From: Orbaceae bacterium BiB
GTDB taxonomy: Bacteria; Pseudomonadota; Gammaproteobacteria; Enterobacterales; Orbaceae
Assembly: GCA_036251205.1 (NCBI GenBank)
Contig: CP133958.1
Span: 1,736,001 to 1,800,000 of the forward strand
Length of the DNA stretch: 64,000 nucleotides
Reading direction: 5' to 3'
A model generated the notes under the pieces. The model searched no databases, was not told the DNA's origin, and saw only the letters and a list, made by a program, of their open reading frames with translations. Shown here one piece after another: positions 1 through 8,334 of this stretch. The position numbers and the translations under genes were made by a program. Numbering within the stretch: the first letter of the stretch is position 1; every line of letters starts with the position of its first letter.

Positions 1-1
1 A

Positions 2-1087
2 ATTTGTCCATTGCGGGGGCACTCTAATGTTCAGGGTGATCGTACGGTAGGTATTACTGAAAAACCAAGCCAAACAATGCTAGATAATATAGAAAAACGT
101 TTTGGTTTCACTCCACCAAAAGAGTTTGGCCATGCTGCAGTAGCAACCATGCAAGCAATGTTTGAAGGTAAGTCAAAAGCATTAATTTGTATGGGCGGTA
201 ATTTGGCTGTCGCGATGCCAGATCATGATGCAACATATGCTGGTATGAAAAAACTGGATTTAGCTGTACATACGGCAACAAAATTAAACCGTTCCCATCT
301 ATTAACAGCTAAAAACACCTATTTACTACCGGTACTTGGGCGTACAGAAATTGATATGCAAGCATCAGGATCACAATGCATTACAGTCGAAGACTCCATG
401 TCAATGGTACATGCATCTCGCGGAATGTTAAAACCAGCAAGCCCACAATTAAAATCAGAGTGTGCCATTGTTGCAGGTCTAGCGAGAGCGACTCAACCAG
501 ATTCAAAAATAGAATGGGATGAGTTCATTAATGATTATGATAAAATTCGTGATGCAATTGAAGCCGTATTCCCTGAATTTAAAGATTATAATAAACGCAT
601 TAAACAGCGTGGTGGCTTTCATTTAGTTAACGCAGCATCAGAACGTCGTTGGGTCACTAAGTCAGGGAAAGCCAACTTTATTACTACCGATACGTTAGAT
701 GAAGATCCAAGAGATACTCAAAAAAGCGAGCTGATTCTGACAACAATACGTAGCCACGATCAATACAATACGACTATTTATGGCTTTAATGATCGTTATC
801 GTGGCATATCTGGTCGCCGAGATGTCGTCTTTATCAGCCAAAATGAAGCGGAGAAGCAAGGTGTTAATGCGGGTGATGTCGTGAACTTGATTACTTTAGA
901 TAATCAAATGCAACCGACTTATCGCAGATTAGATGGTTTAACTGTGGTAATCTATGATATTGCCGATCGCTGCTTAGCCACCTATTTCCCTGAATCAAAC
1001 AATCTGGTTCCATTGGATAATTTTGATATACAATCAGGTATTCCTGCTTATAAAAATATTCCAATTAAGTTAGAAAAGGCTGCTTAA
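2..1087 (+). CDS. FdhF/YdeP-family molybdopterin oxidoreductase, C-terminal part (5' truncated by window edge)
   Basis: The reading frame is open to the left edge. The TTG at 11 is an internal Leu codon, not a start, because the conserved stretch [14 protein letters not shown] begins right there. About 360 C-terminal residues of a roughly 760-residue protein are visible. They include part of the molybdopterin-binding region and the C-terminal molydopterin dinucleotide-binding beta-barrel (around [15 protein letters not shown] and GISGRRDV). The family comprises E. coli YdeP, linked to acid resistance, and FdhF-like formate dehydrogenase paralogues that bind Mo-bisMGD; the physiological substrate is not known. 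A hairpin terminator follows directly, so this is the last gene of its transcript. The family call is firm; the substrate is open. Confidence 0.88.
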   Translation: MCPLRGHSNVQGDRTVGITEKPSQTMLDNIEKRFGFTPPKEFGHAAVATMQAMFEGKSKALICMGGNLAVAMPDHDATYAGMKKLDLAVHTATKLNRSHLLTAKNTYLLPVLGRTEIDMQASGSQCITVEDSMSMVHASRGMLKPASPQLKSECAIVAGLARATQPDSKIEWDEFINDYDKIRDAIEAVFPEFKDYNKRIKQRGGFHLVNAASERRWVTKSGKANFITTDTLDEDPRDTQKSELILTTIRSHDQYNTTIYGFNDRYRGISGRRDVVFISQNEAEKQGVNAGDVVNLITLDNQMQPTYRRLDGLTVVIYDIADRCLATYFPESNNLVPLDNFDIQSGIPAYKNIPIKLEKAA

Positions 1088-1093
1088 TTACTA

Positions 1094-1127
1094 AATCTAT
1101 CTACCCTTATTGGGTAGATAGATTTTA
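1094..1127 (+). terminator. Rho-independent terminator after the YdeP-like gene
   Basis: A 13-bp perfect stem (1094-1106 pairing with 1112-1124, AATCTATCTACCC) closes a 5-nt loop and runs into a short T-rich tail, 7 bp after the stop codon. Confidence 0.75.
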
Positions 1128-1326
1128 TCCTGAACAACTGATAGTTATATTTTTATCTCCCCTGCTATAAATTAAATTTACGAGCACATTTCTGTAAACT
1201 CTAGTTTAATTATCGTCAATCTATCAGCTCGAACACGATTAACTTATTTTTTAAATTGAGCACAATAGTGCACCAGAATTTCACTAGTTTTCGGCTTGTA
1301 ACGGTCAACAAAAATTGGAGAGCTTC

Positions 1327-2064
1327 TTAGGCAGTTTTTAGTAAATTATGTTCAAATTCTGCTGGTGAAATAAATCCAAGTTTATAATGTCTTCTTTTTT
1401 GATTATAAATCGGTTCGATATAATCAATAATATCGCCCATCGCTTGCTCTCTTGTTATATAATCTCGATAATTAATTCTTTCTGATTTTAATGATCTAAA
1501 AAATCGTTCAGTAACGGCATTGTCTAAACAATTTCCAGCTCTACTCATACTAAAGGTAATTTGATGATATGATAATAACTGTTGAAATTGTTCACTACGA
1601 TATTGAATCCCCTGATCACAATGAAATAAGGTAGGGCATTTTCCTTTTCGACGCTGTATCGCCATGTTTAGTGCCTTAACCGTCAGTAAACTGTTTGGCT
1701 TTTCAGAAAAGGCCCATCCAACAATGCGTCTAGAGCATAAATCCATGACAACAGCTAGATAGAGCCAGCCTTGCCTCGTCCGAATATAGGTAATATCACC
1801 TGACCAATAACGATTAATCGTCGCTGGATTAAATTGTCGATTTAAATGATTGGGTGCCAGTAGCGATGATTTACCGCCACGAGGATAGGAATGCTGTTTA
1901 GGCCTTTTAGCCACTAGGCCTAATTTTCTCATTAAGCGTCGGACCTTATCTAAACCAAGCTTAAACCCTTTTTTAACCAGTTCAACTAACATTCTTCTTT
2001 TTCCATATATACCGTCCATTTCGTTATGAATTGATTTTATGGCAATTTCAAGCCTAGTATTCAT
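1327..2064 (-). CDS. IS3-family transposase OrfB (DDE integrase domain)
   Basis: This is the catalytic half of the transposase, 245 residues when read from its own ATG. The N-terminal HTH_21-like segment (GIYGKRRMLVELVKKG) precedes an rve/DDE integrase core. Its acidic residues sit in SGDITYI (D), HCDQGIQY (D) and DNAVTERFF (E), followed by the usual FISPAEFE tail. The frame is open far upstream of the ATG: read from the A6G slip site at 2217-2223 it runs without a stop for about 50 codons into MNTRLE. The functional product is therefore expected to be an OrfAB fusion made by -1 frameshifting. The gene looks intact and the element potentially active. Confidence 0.92.
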   Translation of the reverse strand: MNTRLEIAIKSIHNEMDGIYGKRRMLVELVKKGFKLGLDKVRRLMRKLGLVAKRPKQHSYPRGGKSSLLAPNHLNRQFNPATINRYWSGDITYIRTRQGWLYLAVVMDLCSRRIVGWAFSEKPNSLLTVKALNMAIQRRKGKCPTLFHCDQGIQYRSEQFQQLLSYHQITFSMSRAGNCLDNAVTERFFRSLKSERINYRDYITREQAMGDIIDYIEPIYNQKRRHYKLGFISPAEFEHNLLKTA

Positions 2065-2171
2065 TAATTTACATGCGCGATGTTTAATTCGATAATAAAA
2101 AGTACTCGGTGCTAATGATAAACACCGACAGATTTGAGCGGTTTCATTTCCTGCCTTCTTCAGTATTAACG

Positions 2172-2471
2172 CTATTTGTTGCTGCTTGTCATTTCGATGG
2201 CGAAGAAGGCTGAAGCCTTTTTTAATAACTGATTATCACTTTGTAACTGCTTAACTTGTTTTTCTAAAGCTTGTATTCGTTTTTGTTCAGCGGTCAGCGC
2301 ACTACTTTTAGGCGTAATACCTTGTCGTTCTTTTCTATATTGTGTTACCCAACGCCCAATTGATGAAATACTCACATTCATTGTTTTTGCTGCATCTTTA
2401 TGTGCATAACCATAATTAAGAACGAGCTCTGCACATTCTCGTTTAAATTCACTACTTTGTTGTCTTGTCAC
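2172..2471 (-). CDS. IS3-family OrfA (DNA-binding HTH and leucine zipper)
   Basis: This 99-residue protein has an N-terminal helix-turn-helix (about residues 8-45, with AHKDAAKTMNVSISSIGRW). A C-terminal heptad region (ALEKQVKQLQSDNQLLKKA) is typical of the OrfA leucine zipper that mediates multimerisation. It recognises the IS ends and, in this family, also inhibits transposition when made alone. The reading frame contains an A AAA AAG heptamer (minus strand, 2223-2217) 45 bases before its stop, where ribosomes can slip into the orfB frame. Confidence 0.9.
   Translation of the reverse strand: MTRQQSSEFKRECAELVLNYGYAHKDAAKTMNVSISSIGRWVTQYRKERQGITPKSSALTAEQKRIQALEKQVKQLQSDNQLLKKASAFFAIEMTSSNK
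2217..2223 (-). other. Programmed -1 frameshift slippery heptamer of the IS
   Basis: On the minus strand the codons TTA AAA AAG contain A-AAA-AAG, the common IS3-family slip site. Re-reading one base back gives GGC TTC AGC CTT and an uninterrupted frame through AAG AAG GCA GGA into the orfB start. This was checked codon by codon. A downstream stimulatory structure was not resolved. Confidence 0.8.
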
Positions 2472-2532
2472 GGGGTAATCTCCTTAGTTGATGGTTTATC
2501 ATACCGCTAAGTATGTCTCCAAGAAAAGTATA

Positions 2533-2552
2533 CCGTTACAGTACTGTAACGG
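2533..2552. repeat. 20-bp perfect palindrome spanning the IS right end
   Basis: The last eight bases of the IS end (CCGTTACA), the four bases GTAC and the next eight bases (TGTAACGG) form a perfect palindrome. The eight flanking bases copy an IS terminus in inverted orientation, separated by 4 bp. Similarity to the IS end does not extend clearly beyond that, so this is either a second degraded IS end or a target-site coincidence. Confidence 0.7.
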
Positions 2553-2775
2553 GCTTTTAACAAGAGTTTTAAGATGCTTTGTGTTGATCCTTGATACTTC
2601 ACTCGTATAGTTTCGCGTGTTAGGTCTAACCATAATTATTTCTCTCAATACGAAATCATTTGATTATTTTAACACTATATACGATTAATTTTAACTAGGG
2701 TCTTATTTTGTCTAAAGAAAAGGCGCATTACGATAAAATACGCCTAGATAACTACCTATCTATCTATTAAATAGA

Positions 2776-3123
2776 TCACTCTTCAATAAATGGCTCATAT
2801 TTAAAATCAATATTAATCTTAGCTTTTTCAATATCGACGGTTACAATACAGCCTATCCAAATAGGATTACCATTAGTTAAATTATTAACTATAGTAAATT
2901 CCCTTAATTCAATTAAATAATCCATTAGATCGCTGCTCGCCTGTGCGCTATCATTATCAAACCATTTAGTATTATTATCCACATCGACATAATCATATAG
3001 AAAGGTACAAACATCCCCTTCTGGAACAAATTCCGCTTGCAATATAACTTTTTTTGCTCCATCTGGACTTATACTAAATAATATTTTTCCAATGTCATTA
3101 TAAATATCATTATCATTTCTCAT
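2776..3123 (-). CDS. YezG/DUF600-like immunity protein
   Basis: This 115-residue acidic protein resembles the YezG (DUF600) immunity family. The N-terminal helix (IYNDIGKILFSISP), the central YDYVD..NTKWF segment, the helix LMDYLIELREF and the terminal strand KINIDFKYE follow the family pattern as I remember it. YezG-type proteins neutralise the nuclease C-termini of polymorphic toxins such as B. subtilis YeeF. Its ATG shares one base with the stop codon of the upstream nuclease gene (TAATG at 3125-3121), so the two are translationally coupled, as expected for a cognate toxin-immunity pair. There is no signal peptide, consistent with a cytoplasmic role. The family call is from memory, without a profile search. 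Confidence 0.7.
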   Translation of the reverse strand: MRNDNDIYNDIGKILFSISPDGAKKVILQAEFVPEGDVCTFLYDYVDVDNNTKWFDNDSAQASSDLMDYLIELREFTIVNNLTNGNPIWIGCIVTVDIEKAKINIDFKYEPFIEE

Positions 3124-4817
3124 TAAATTCCTCCAGGAGCATTAATTAAAATTTTCTCAATACTTCTTCCATTATCAATAGAGTATTTTACTTTAAATTT
3201 ATCTGGTCTTATACCACTACTATTATAAACAGGCTCAATCTTAACTTTCACTGTTTTGCCGTCTTCTAGGGCTTTTACCCATTTGTTTTCCATTTGCTTC
3301 CATGCGCCACGGTTAAGGTTGGCATTCATCGGTAGCATATTTATTTTTTCACCCGAGCCATTTAATATTGACGCGATTAAATGACCGCCCTCGTCTCCCT
3401 CAATACCTAGTTTACCCGCTTTTAATTGCTGATAAGTGTTTCTGTCTAATGTATCAAGTTTAAGTTCAGCTTCTACTTGCTTTAATCTACCCAGTTCGTC
3501 AGTATGGTATATTTTATTACCATCAACAATATAAATTCTATTAGGCTCTGGGTTATTTAGTGCTTTATTCCAATTTCCTTTACTACCCGATTCGGTTTCT
3601 ATTGTAACAATTTCGAGCTTATAGTGAACTTGCGTTTTAACATCTGATATCATCCATTTAATTCTGGCGTATTTTAAGGCTCGTAACGAATGAACAAAGG
3701 GTTCCGCAAGCGCACCCAGCAATATGCCCTCTAAGGCATTTTTTAACCGACCTTCTGCTGCCCCGTCATCAGGACTTGCTTGTAAATACGCAGTGACTGG
3801 ATTTTGCAAGACTTCGAATGATTGAACAAGGTTTGATAATCGTTCCTCATGGGGCGCAAAGACAGCAAAATCAGCGACACCACCCGCAACCATACTTTGC
3901 GCAAACTTCCCCATTCTTGTCAGGGGTTTGATAACTTTAAGCCCTTTAGAGGCAGGAATAAAACCAACTAAAAACTGACTGACACCATGAGCAAGCGCAC
4001 CCGATACGGTTTCAGCTTCGGGGACTTTCGGTAATTGAATAGGATTAGAGGATTCAACGCCAGCGCTATGCCCTGTTAACTGTTTAGCGATTGAGGCGTC
4101 CCATGCCAAATCAGAGACGGATTGCCCCGCATCACGGACACCACCCAGCAATTGAAGCGGCACATCATAATACCATGGGCGGTCAGTTTGCTGTTTATCA
4201 AACACGATATCAACATATTGCGCGTTGACAGGTAAACTCACATAAGCATAACCACTACTATCTAATGTGCCTTGGCTAAGCATCTTCTGACTGGCATTAT
4301 CAAAGATAGTAAAGGGCTGATTAGCTAAATTATAAACCGTAAATTCAATGTAATTTTCTTCATTATCATATTGTGCTAGTTGACGCGCTTGGATTTCACT
4401 AGCCGTTAATCGACGCGGTATTCGATTACTCGGCAATTTTAGAAAGTTATTTTGTGGCGGTAACAAACCCGAATGATATTCAACGGGCTTTTCCAGTAAA
4501 ATAGCACGCTCTGAACTTAGCGCCTCGATTAACGCAGCAGTAAGTTTCATATCATCTTTATTGTAGGTATTCGTGCCATAATATAAGCCCAACTTTTCCA
4601 GTATAGGATACAAGTTTTTACATTCTTCTTGATACTTAACACAATATTGAACAATTTCATCAAGATGTTGGTTATATTGATACTTAACTTTTTTAAATTC
4701 CGTAGTATCAATTACTTTTTGGGGAAAAGGATTGTCACTGTCTGACTTTAAACTATTATCTAATGGCTTTTGTAACTCTTGCCATTCCTTATTGGTGATT
4801 AAGCGATAATGTTTCAT
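3123..4817 (-). CDS. Polymorphic toxin/effector with C-terminal DNA/RNA non-specific endonuclease domain
   Basis: A 564-residue modular protein with no signal peptide. Residues 1-130 are a helical N-terminus of unknown type. Around 150-215 there is a beta-rich segment (YIEFTVYNL..FTIFDN..GTLDSSGYAYVSLP) like the transthyretin-type modules of T6SS effectors. Around 220-385 lies a Gly/Ala-rich segment (VRDAGQSVSDLAW; FAPHEERLSNLVQ..LQNPVTAYL) resembling parts of large phage internal proteins. Residues 395-564 are an Endonuclease_NS_2-type nuclease with GGHLIA (catalytic His about 479) and NANLNRGAW. Such domains degrade DNA and RNA in rival cells. The YezG-like gene downstream supplies immunity. 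Delivery by T6SS is inference: no VgrG, PAAR, Hcp or Rhs part is in the window. The nuclease assignment is strong; the N-terminal roles are tentative. Confidence 0.82.
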   Translation of the reverse strand: MKHYRLITNKEWQELQKPLDNSLKSDSDNPFPQKVIDTTEFKKVKYQYNQHLDEIVQYCVKYQEECKNLYPILEKLGLYYGTNTYNKDDMKLTAALIEALSSERAILLEKPVEYHSGLLPPQNNFLKLPSNRIPRRLTASEIQARQLAQYDNEENYIEFTVYNLANQPFTIFDNASQKMLSQGTLDSSGYAYVSLPVNAQYVDIVFDKQQTDRPWYYDVPLQLLGGVRDAGQSVSDLAWDASIAKQLTGHSAGVESSNPIQLPKVPEAETVSGALAHGVSQFLVGFIPASKGLKVIKPLTRMGKFAQSMVAGGVADFAVFAPHEERLSNLVQSFEVLQNPVTAYLQASPDDGAAEGRLKNALEGILLGALAEPFVHSLRALKYARIKWMISDVKTQVHYKLEIVTIETESGSKGNWNKALNNPEPNRIYIVDGNKIYHTDELGRLKQVEAELKLDTLDRNTYQQLKAGKLGIEGDEGGHLIASILNGSGEKINMLPMNANLNRGAWKQMENKWVKALEDGKTVKVKIEPVYNSSGIRPDKFKVKYSIDNGRSIEKILINAPGGI

Positions 4818-5003
4818 TGTGATTAATTTATCATTATTTTTTATAGCGATAACAATAATCGATTTTATTACTCATGACAAGATTTGATTACAGCTATTTT
4901 AAATATTAATAAACTGATTAAAACTACCCTAAAAGCCGAATAATTAACATCCATACAATGGTGTAAGTTGTTTTTTTACATCTATAAAAGTAAACGATAT
5001 TCT

Positions 5004-5372
5004 TTAATCATCTTCAAATAGCGCGGATAGCGGTTTATTAAAATCAAGCCTTACATTGTTATTCTGTTCTATTTGTTGCTTGTCACTGTAACCATGATTA
5101 GCAAGCATTAACTTTGCGATTGTCGCGTTAAACTCGCCTGATAAGCCCTTATTGATTAGCTCGTTTTCTTGGATAGCTTTTACTGTTTCCAACAAGTCGT
5201 TAAATTCTTCCGATTCATTAGCATAGTTATACAAGCTAGAACGCGAACAGCCAATATATAGCGATAATCCGCTAACAGACGGAATCAATCCGCCATTTTC
5301 TTTATAGCCTTTAATAAGGTATTCCCTTGCCTTAACTAATCGCGTATCGAGATTGCTTTTTCTTCCTTTCAT
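5004..5372 (-). CDS. Phage terminase small subunit-like DNA-packaging protein
   Basis: A 122-residue protein with an N-terminal helix-turn-helix (VSGLSLYIGCSRSSLYNYA, about residues 33-52). It is followed by the motif GLSGEFNATIAKLMLANHGYSDK, characteristic of small terminase subunits and DNA-packaging proteins of tailed phages. These proteins recognise the phage packaging site and recruit the large ATPase/nuclease. No large terminase, portal or capsid gene is nearby. It is thus an orphan remnant, or part of a phage satellite that redirects packaging. It lies 186 bp upstream of the toxin gene on the same strand, so the two could share transcripts. RBS and start are plausible at the ATG (GAAAG just upstream). 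Confidence 0.75.
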   Translation of the reverse strand: MKGRKSNLDTRLVKAREYLIKGYKENGGLIPSVSGLSLYIGCSRSSLYNYANESEEFNDLLETVKAIQENELINKGLSGEFNATIAKLMLANHGYSDKQQIEQNNNVRLDFNKPLSALFEDD

Positions 5373-6409
5373 ACCTCTAGCCCTTTATTATCAACCGATG
5401 CACATTTTAGTGCTTCGCTTAAATTTTATACAATTCTTAATTGTGACATTTCCTTTGTCACTTATTCTACTACAAAAGTTTTGTAGTTCAATTATTAACC
5501 GTTTACGCCTTGTAATGGGTGCCGGATTTCCGCCATCGCTTTAACTAATCCAAAGTCCGAGTATTGGATATTGAGATTAAAGCTATCTTTATTTATGGGT
5601 TAGTCCAGTTTTGGGCATACTAATTATGACCCTTGTCGATCTGCTCAAATTTGAGCGCATTAATTATCAACCATTGCGATAATGCCAATAGTTTAAGGCA
5701 ATATTCTGCCCTCGCTTAAATACGGGATTATCCCCTAATTAAAGCAGCACTTATGCGGGTTCTTTGGCTGCTATTTGAAATGTACACCATTTAATAGTTC
5801 CCCATAGCAATAACAATTTATCTATATGATTTTAATAAAATCTGTCACAGGGTCGGATTTCAAATCCTAGCCTAATATAATCATGCTTACCAAAGGAAAG
5901 TTATTTATTTAATACATTCTACAATGCGCGCACTTTTGCTCATATCTTTAGGTTGTCATGGGACTGACAAAAACATAACACATTGATTTATAAGCAAAGT
6001 GTAAAATTACGTTTTATTAAATTCTTTATATTTCAGTAAGTTATTAAATAGCACCTATTAAGGGGATACAAGTGGATACTTTTATAAAACTTTTAGGGGG
6101 TAGGCAAAAGATATTACACCATTGACGGAATACTTAAGATGCTCTTTTCTTGGTGAGAAGTATTTTTATTATAAAGACGTTTGATTGGCTGAAAAGTCAG
6201 CCGATTGGTTTAGCGGCTCAATTTTGCGCCCGTTGATATTATTGAGGTTGTAAGCAATTATACATATATGCCTACAGTTGTAGTCATATGAGTACAACTG
6301 AATTTATCCTTGTGAGTCAGCTAATTAGTTGTATTGATATCCATATAACTGTATTGCTATCAATATGGTTGATTAATGGCATAACGATATGGTTACACCA
6401 TTGTTTTAA
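5373..6409. other. 1.0-kb stretch without a convincing gene between terminase-like and integrase genes
   Basis: No intact protein gene is supported. A plus-strand frame at about 5353-5544 ends in VMGAGFPPSL, reminiscent of the C-terminus of Ash-family satellite/phage proteins, but has no credible N-terminus. A 41-codon frame begins at ATG 6288 and ends at TAG 6411-6413, without other support. The base composition resembles regulatory regions of P4-like satellites. An attachment site would be expected near the integrase gene, but no direct repeat could be established by eye. Confidence 0.5.
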
Positions 6410-7660
6410 TTAGCCATTTATAACCTTGAATGACTTAGTGCCTGATATTGATACATTCCCATTACTTGCCTGCTCTACAAAGTCACCCCACCAATCAAGC
6501 ATTACTCTTTTTTGCTGTTCGTACTCTGCGCGGTTGTAGGCTCGTCTAACTGCGTTCTTATCAACGTGAGATAACGCGCTTTCTATTACGTCATAATTAA
6601 AGCCTTGTTCATTCAGCGCGGTACTGGCTAAGGCTCTAAGTCCGTGAGCTACTAGCTTATCTTTGTAGCCCATTCTTTTAATCGCCATGTTAGCAGTCTG
6701 GCTATTCATTGGTTGATTATATGGCGGTTTAATACTTGGGAATACGTATTCACTTCTGGCACTAATATGCTTCATTACCTCAAGTATGCGCATTGCTTGT
6801 TTAGACAATGGGATAGCGTGCGCCCTGTCCATTTTCATGCGCTCGCTTGGTATCGTCCAAAGGTTAGCCTTGAGGTCTATTTCCTCCCATTTCGCGCCTA
6901 CTGCCTCGCTAGGTCTTGTTAAGGTTAATAGTTGCCACTCTATAACCAATTTAGTTTGTAGCTCTATATTTGCCATAGATAAGGCTTTCATAAAGTCGGG
7001 TAACTCGTCGGGCTTTATTGTCGGTCTGCTCTTTGATTTAGGTTTACTAAAAACCGCTGTTACTTTAGCTATTGGGTTATTGTCGATAATCCCCTTATTA
7101 ACCGCATAATACATTATTTCATTAGCTCGACTACACACTTGTTTAACTGTTTCTAGTTTATTGCTCTCATGTAATGGCTGTAATGCGTTAATTACTTTAA
7201 CGGCTGTTATTTGGTTGATTGGAATATCTTTTATATATGGGAATAAATGATTATTTAGCATTCCCCATGCTAGTGCTATCGTTCTATCGTGTATACCTTG
7301 TTTAACTTTAAAATCTTTCCACTGTAATGCGATAGCATAAAAAGAATTATCAATCTCTAATTGTTTTTTTTGCTCTAACTCTTTTTTATGTTCTTGGGGG
7401 TCTACGCCTTGCTTGATTAATTCCCTAGCCTTGTCGCGAAGTTTGCGCGCTTGCTGTAATGATATATCTGGGTAGTTGCCAAAGGTTAGCAATTTCTCTT
7501 TCTTGGTAAGAGGACTATTGTATTTTAATCGCCATGATTTAACTCCGTTCACCTTAACCAATAAAAACAATCCTCCACCGTCAAAGTATTTCTTATCTTT
7601 ATCTATTGGCTTAAATGATTTTATTTGCGTGTCTGTAAGGGGGGGTATTTTGATAGCCAT
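6410..7660 (-). CDS. Tyrosine recombinase/integrase, P4 type (DUF4102 and catalytic domain)
   Basis: This is a site-specific recombinase of about 416 residues. The N-terminal arm-binding domain (KYFDGGGLFLLVKVNG..W..KLLTFGNYPDISLQQAR) is the DUF4102 module of P4-like integrases. A core-binding SAM-like domain follows, then the catalytic domain with Arg in TLTRPSEAVG, the HxLR box (AHGLRALA), a second His (LSHVDK) and the Tyr nucleophile in RRAYNRAEY. The ATG at 7660 (MAIKIPPL) is preferred over the one at 7702, because it has GAAAGG 7 bp upstream and starts where family members start. It marks the integration module of the island containing the toxin and terminase-like genes. The catalytic residues look complete. 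Confidence 0.92.
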   Translation of the reverse strand: MAIKIPPLTDTQIKSFKPIDKDKKYFDGGGLFLLVKVNGVKSWRLKYNSPLTKKEKLLTFGNYPDISLQQARKLRDKARELIKQGVDPQEHKKELEQKKQLEIDNSFYAIALQWKDFKVKQGIHDRTIALAWGMLNNHLFPYIKDIPINQITAVKVINALQPLHESNKLETVKQVCSRANEIMYYAVNKGIIDNNPIAKVTAVFSKPKSKSRPTIKPDELPDFMKALSMANIELQTKLVIEWQLLTLTRPSEAVGAKWEEIDLKANLWTIPSERMKMDRAHAIPLSKQAMRILEVMKHISARSEYVFPSIKPPYNQPMNSQTANMAIKRMGYKDKLVAHGLRALASTALNEQGFNYDVIESALSHVDKNAVRRAYNRAEYEQQKRVMLDWWGDFVEQASNGNVSISGTKSFKVING

Positions 7661-7923
7661 AATTAACCTTTCGGGGTACAAATTTTGACGATATGAATTC
7701 ATACCCCCAAATATACCCCGATTAAAATTGGCTGTAAACGATTATTACTGCGCCTTAATGTTTATTAATGACTATTAGATTATTGACTTCACTATATTTT
7801 CTGTTTATTACTGACAGTTAATGATTATTAAAAAATATTGATTTGAATTATCCACTATTATCTGAACCTGAATTCAAGACGTAGACTGACAAATAATTAT
7901 TTGGTAATTAAAAAGAAGACAAA

Positions 7924-8160
7924 TTAATTAGCTTGGTTAACACACTGTAAAATATTAATAATAGCACTTCTTGCCTGTGGGCTATTTTTCCAACAGCTCG
8001 ATCCAGATAATAAAGCGCCTTTGGCTAATATTTCATCTAAATTAGTACTACGTAATTTAGTAAAAGAATCGAATTCCATCTGCTCTAAACGCTCAATCAC
8101 TTTTTCGCCAACAAATTTTAATGCGATTAGCTGCGCATATTCAGCTTTTGAAAATGCCAT
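7924..8160 (-). CDS. Small conserved protein, helix-hairpin-helix-like
   Basis: This 78-residue protein, MAFSKAEYAQLIAL.., has the pattern FVGEKVIERLEQMEFDSFTKLRSTNLDEI. It resembles a helix-hairpin-helix unit of the kind that binds DNA non-specifically, and continues into a GSSCWKNSPQARSAI segment. It has one Cys and no signal peptide or membrane segment. I do not recognise a named gene. It lies alone on the minus strand, outside the integrase gene, and probably belongs to the chromosomal backbone. A GAGGG purine run (8168-8172) lies a few bases upstream of the ATG as a ribosome site. Confidence 0.6.
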   Translation of the reverse strand: MAFSKAEYAQLIALKFVGEKVIERLEQMEFDSFTKLRSTNLDEILAKGALLSGSSCWKNSPQARSAIINILQCVNQAN

Positions 8161-8334
8161 ATTGCCCTCTCATTTATCAAACTATTGATGGTAGTTAGGA
8201 TGATGATTAGATAGTTAAAATAATCATACCGATATAAACTCACATACATATATATTACTGGATTTACGTTACGACATATATAGGCAATATCTAGATTAAA
8301 TAAGCACCATTTTCAAGCTAAATCGAGTAGAGTA

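Larger units (their letters stand above)
1297..2540 (-). mobile_element. IS3-family insertion sequence, complete, about 1244 bp
   Basis: Two overlapping-frame transposase genes on the minus strand lie between imperfect terminal inverted repeats that both begin TGTAACGGT and share an internal TTGGAGA block and TTA: 1297-1329, and 2508-2540 read on the other strand. Length, 5'-TG ends, orfA/orfB organisation and the DDE core are those of the IS3 family. The bases flanking the ends (GGCT before 1297, GTAC after 2540) do not match, so no 3-4 bp target duplication is visible. That is compatible with later recombination or deletion at one end. The subgroup was not determined. Confidence 0.9.

Noticed and set aside
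2545-2600. Second IS copy abutting the first
   Set aside because: Only eight to nine bases match the IS end; no transposase sequence follows, so a full second element is not supported.
5004-5372. Generic transcriptional regulator because of the HTH
   Set aside because: The C-terminal GLSGEFNATIAKLMLANHGY pattern is that of small terminases, not of regulators.
6713-7109. Plus-strand frames opposite the integrase
   Set aside because: They are shadows of a well-supported minus-strand tyrosine recombinase gene.
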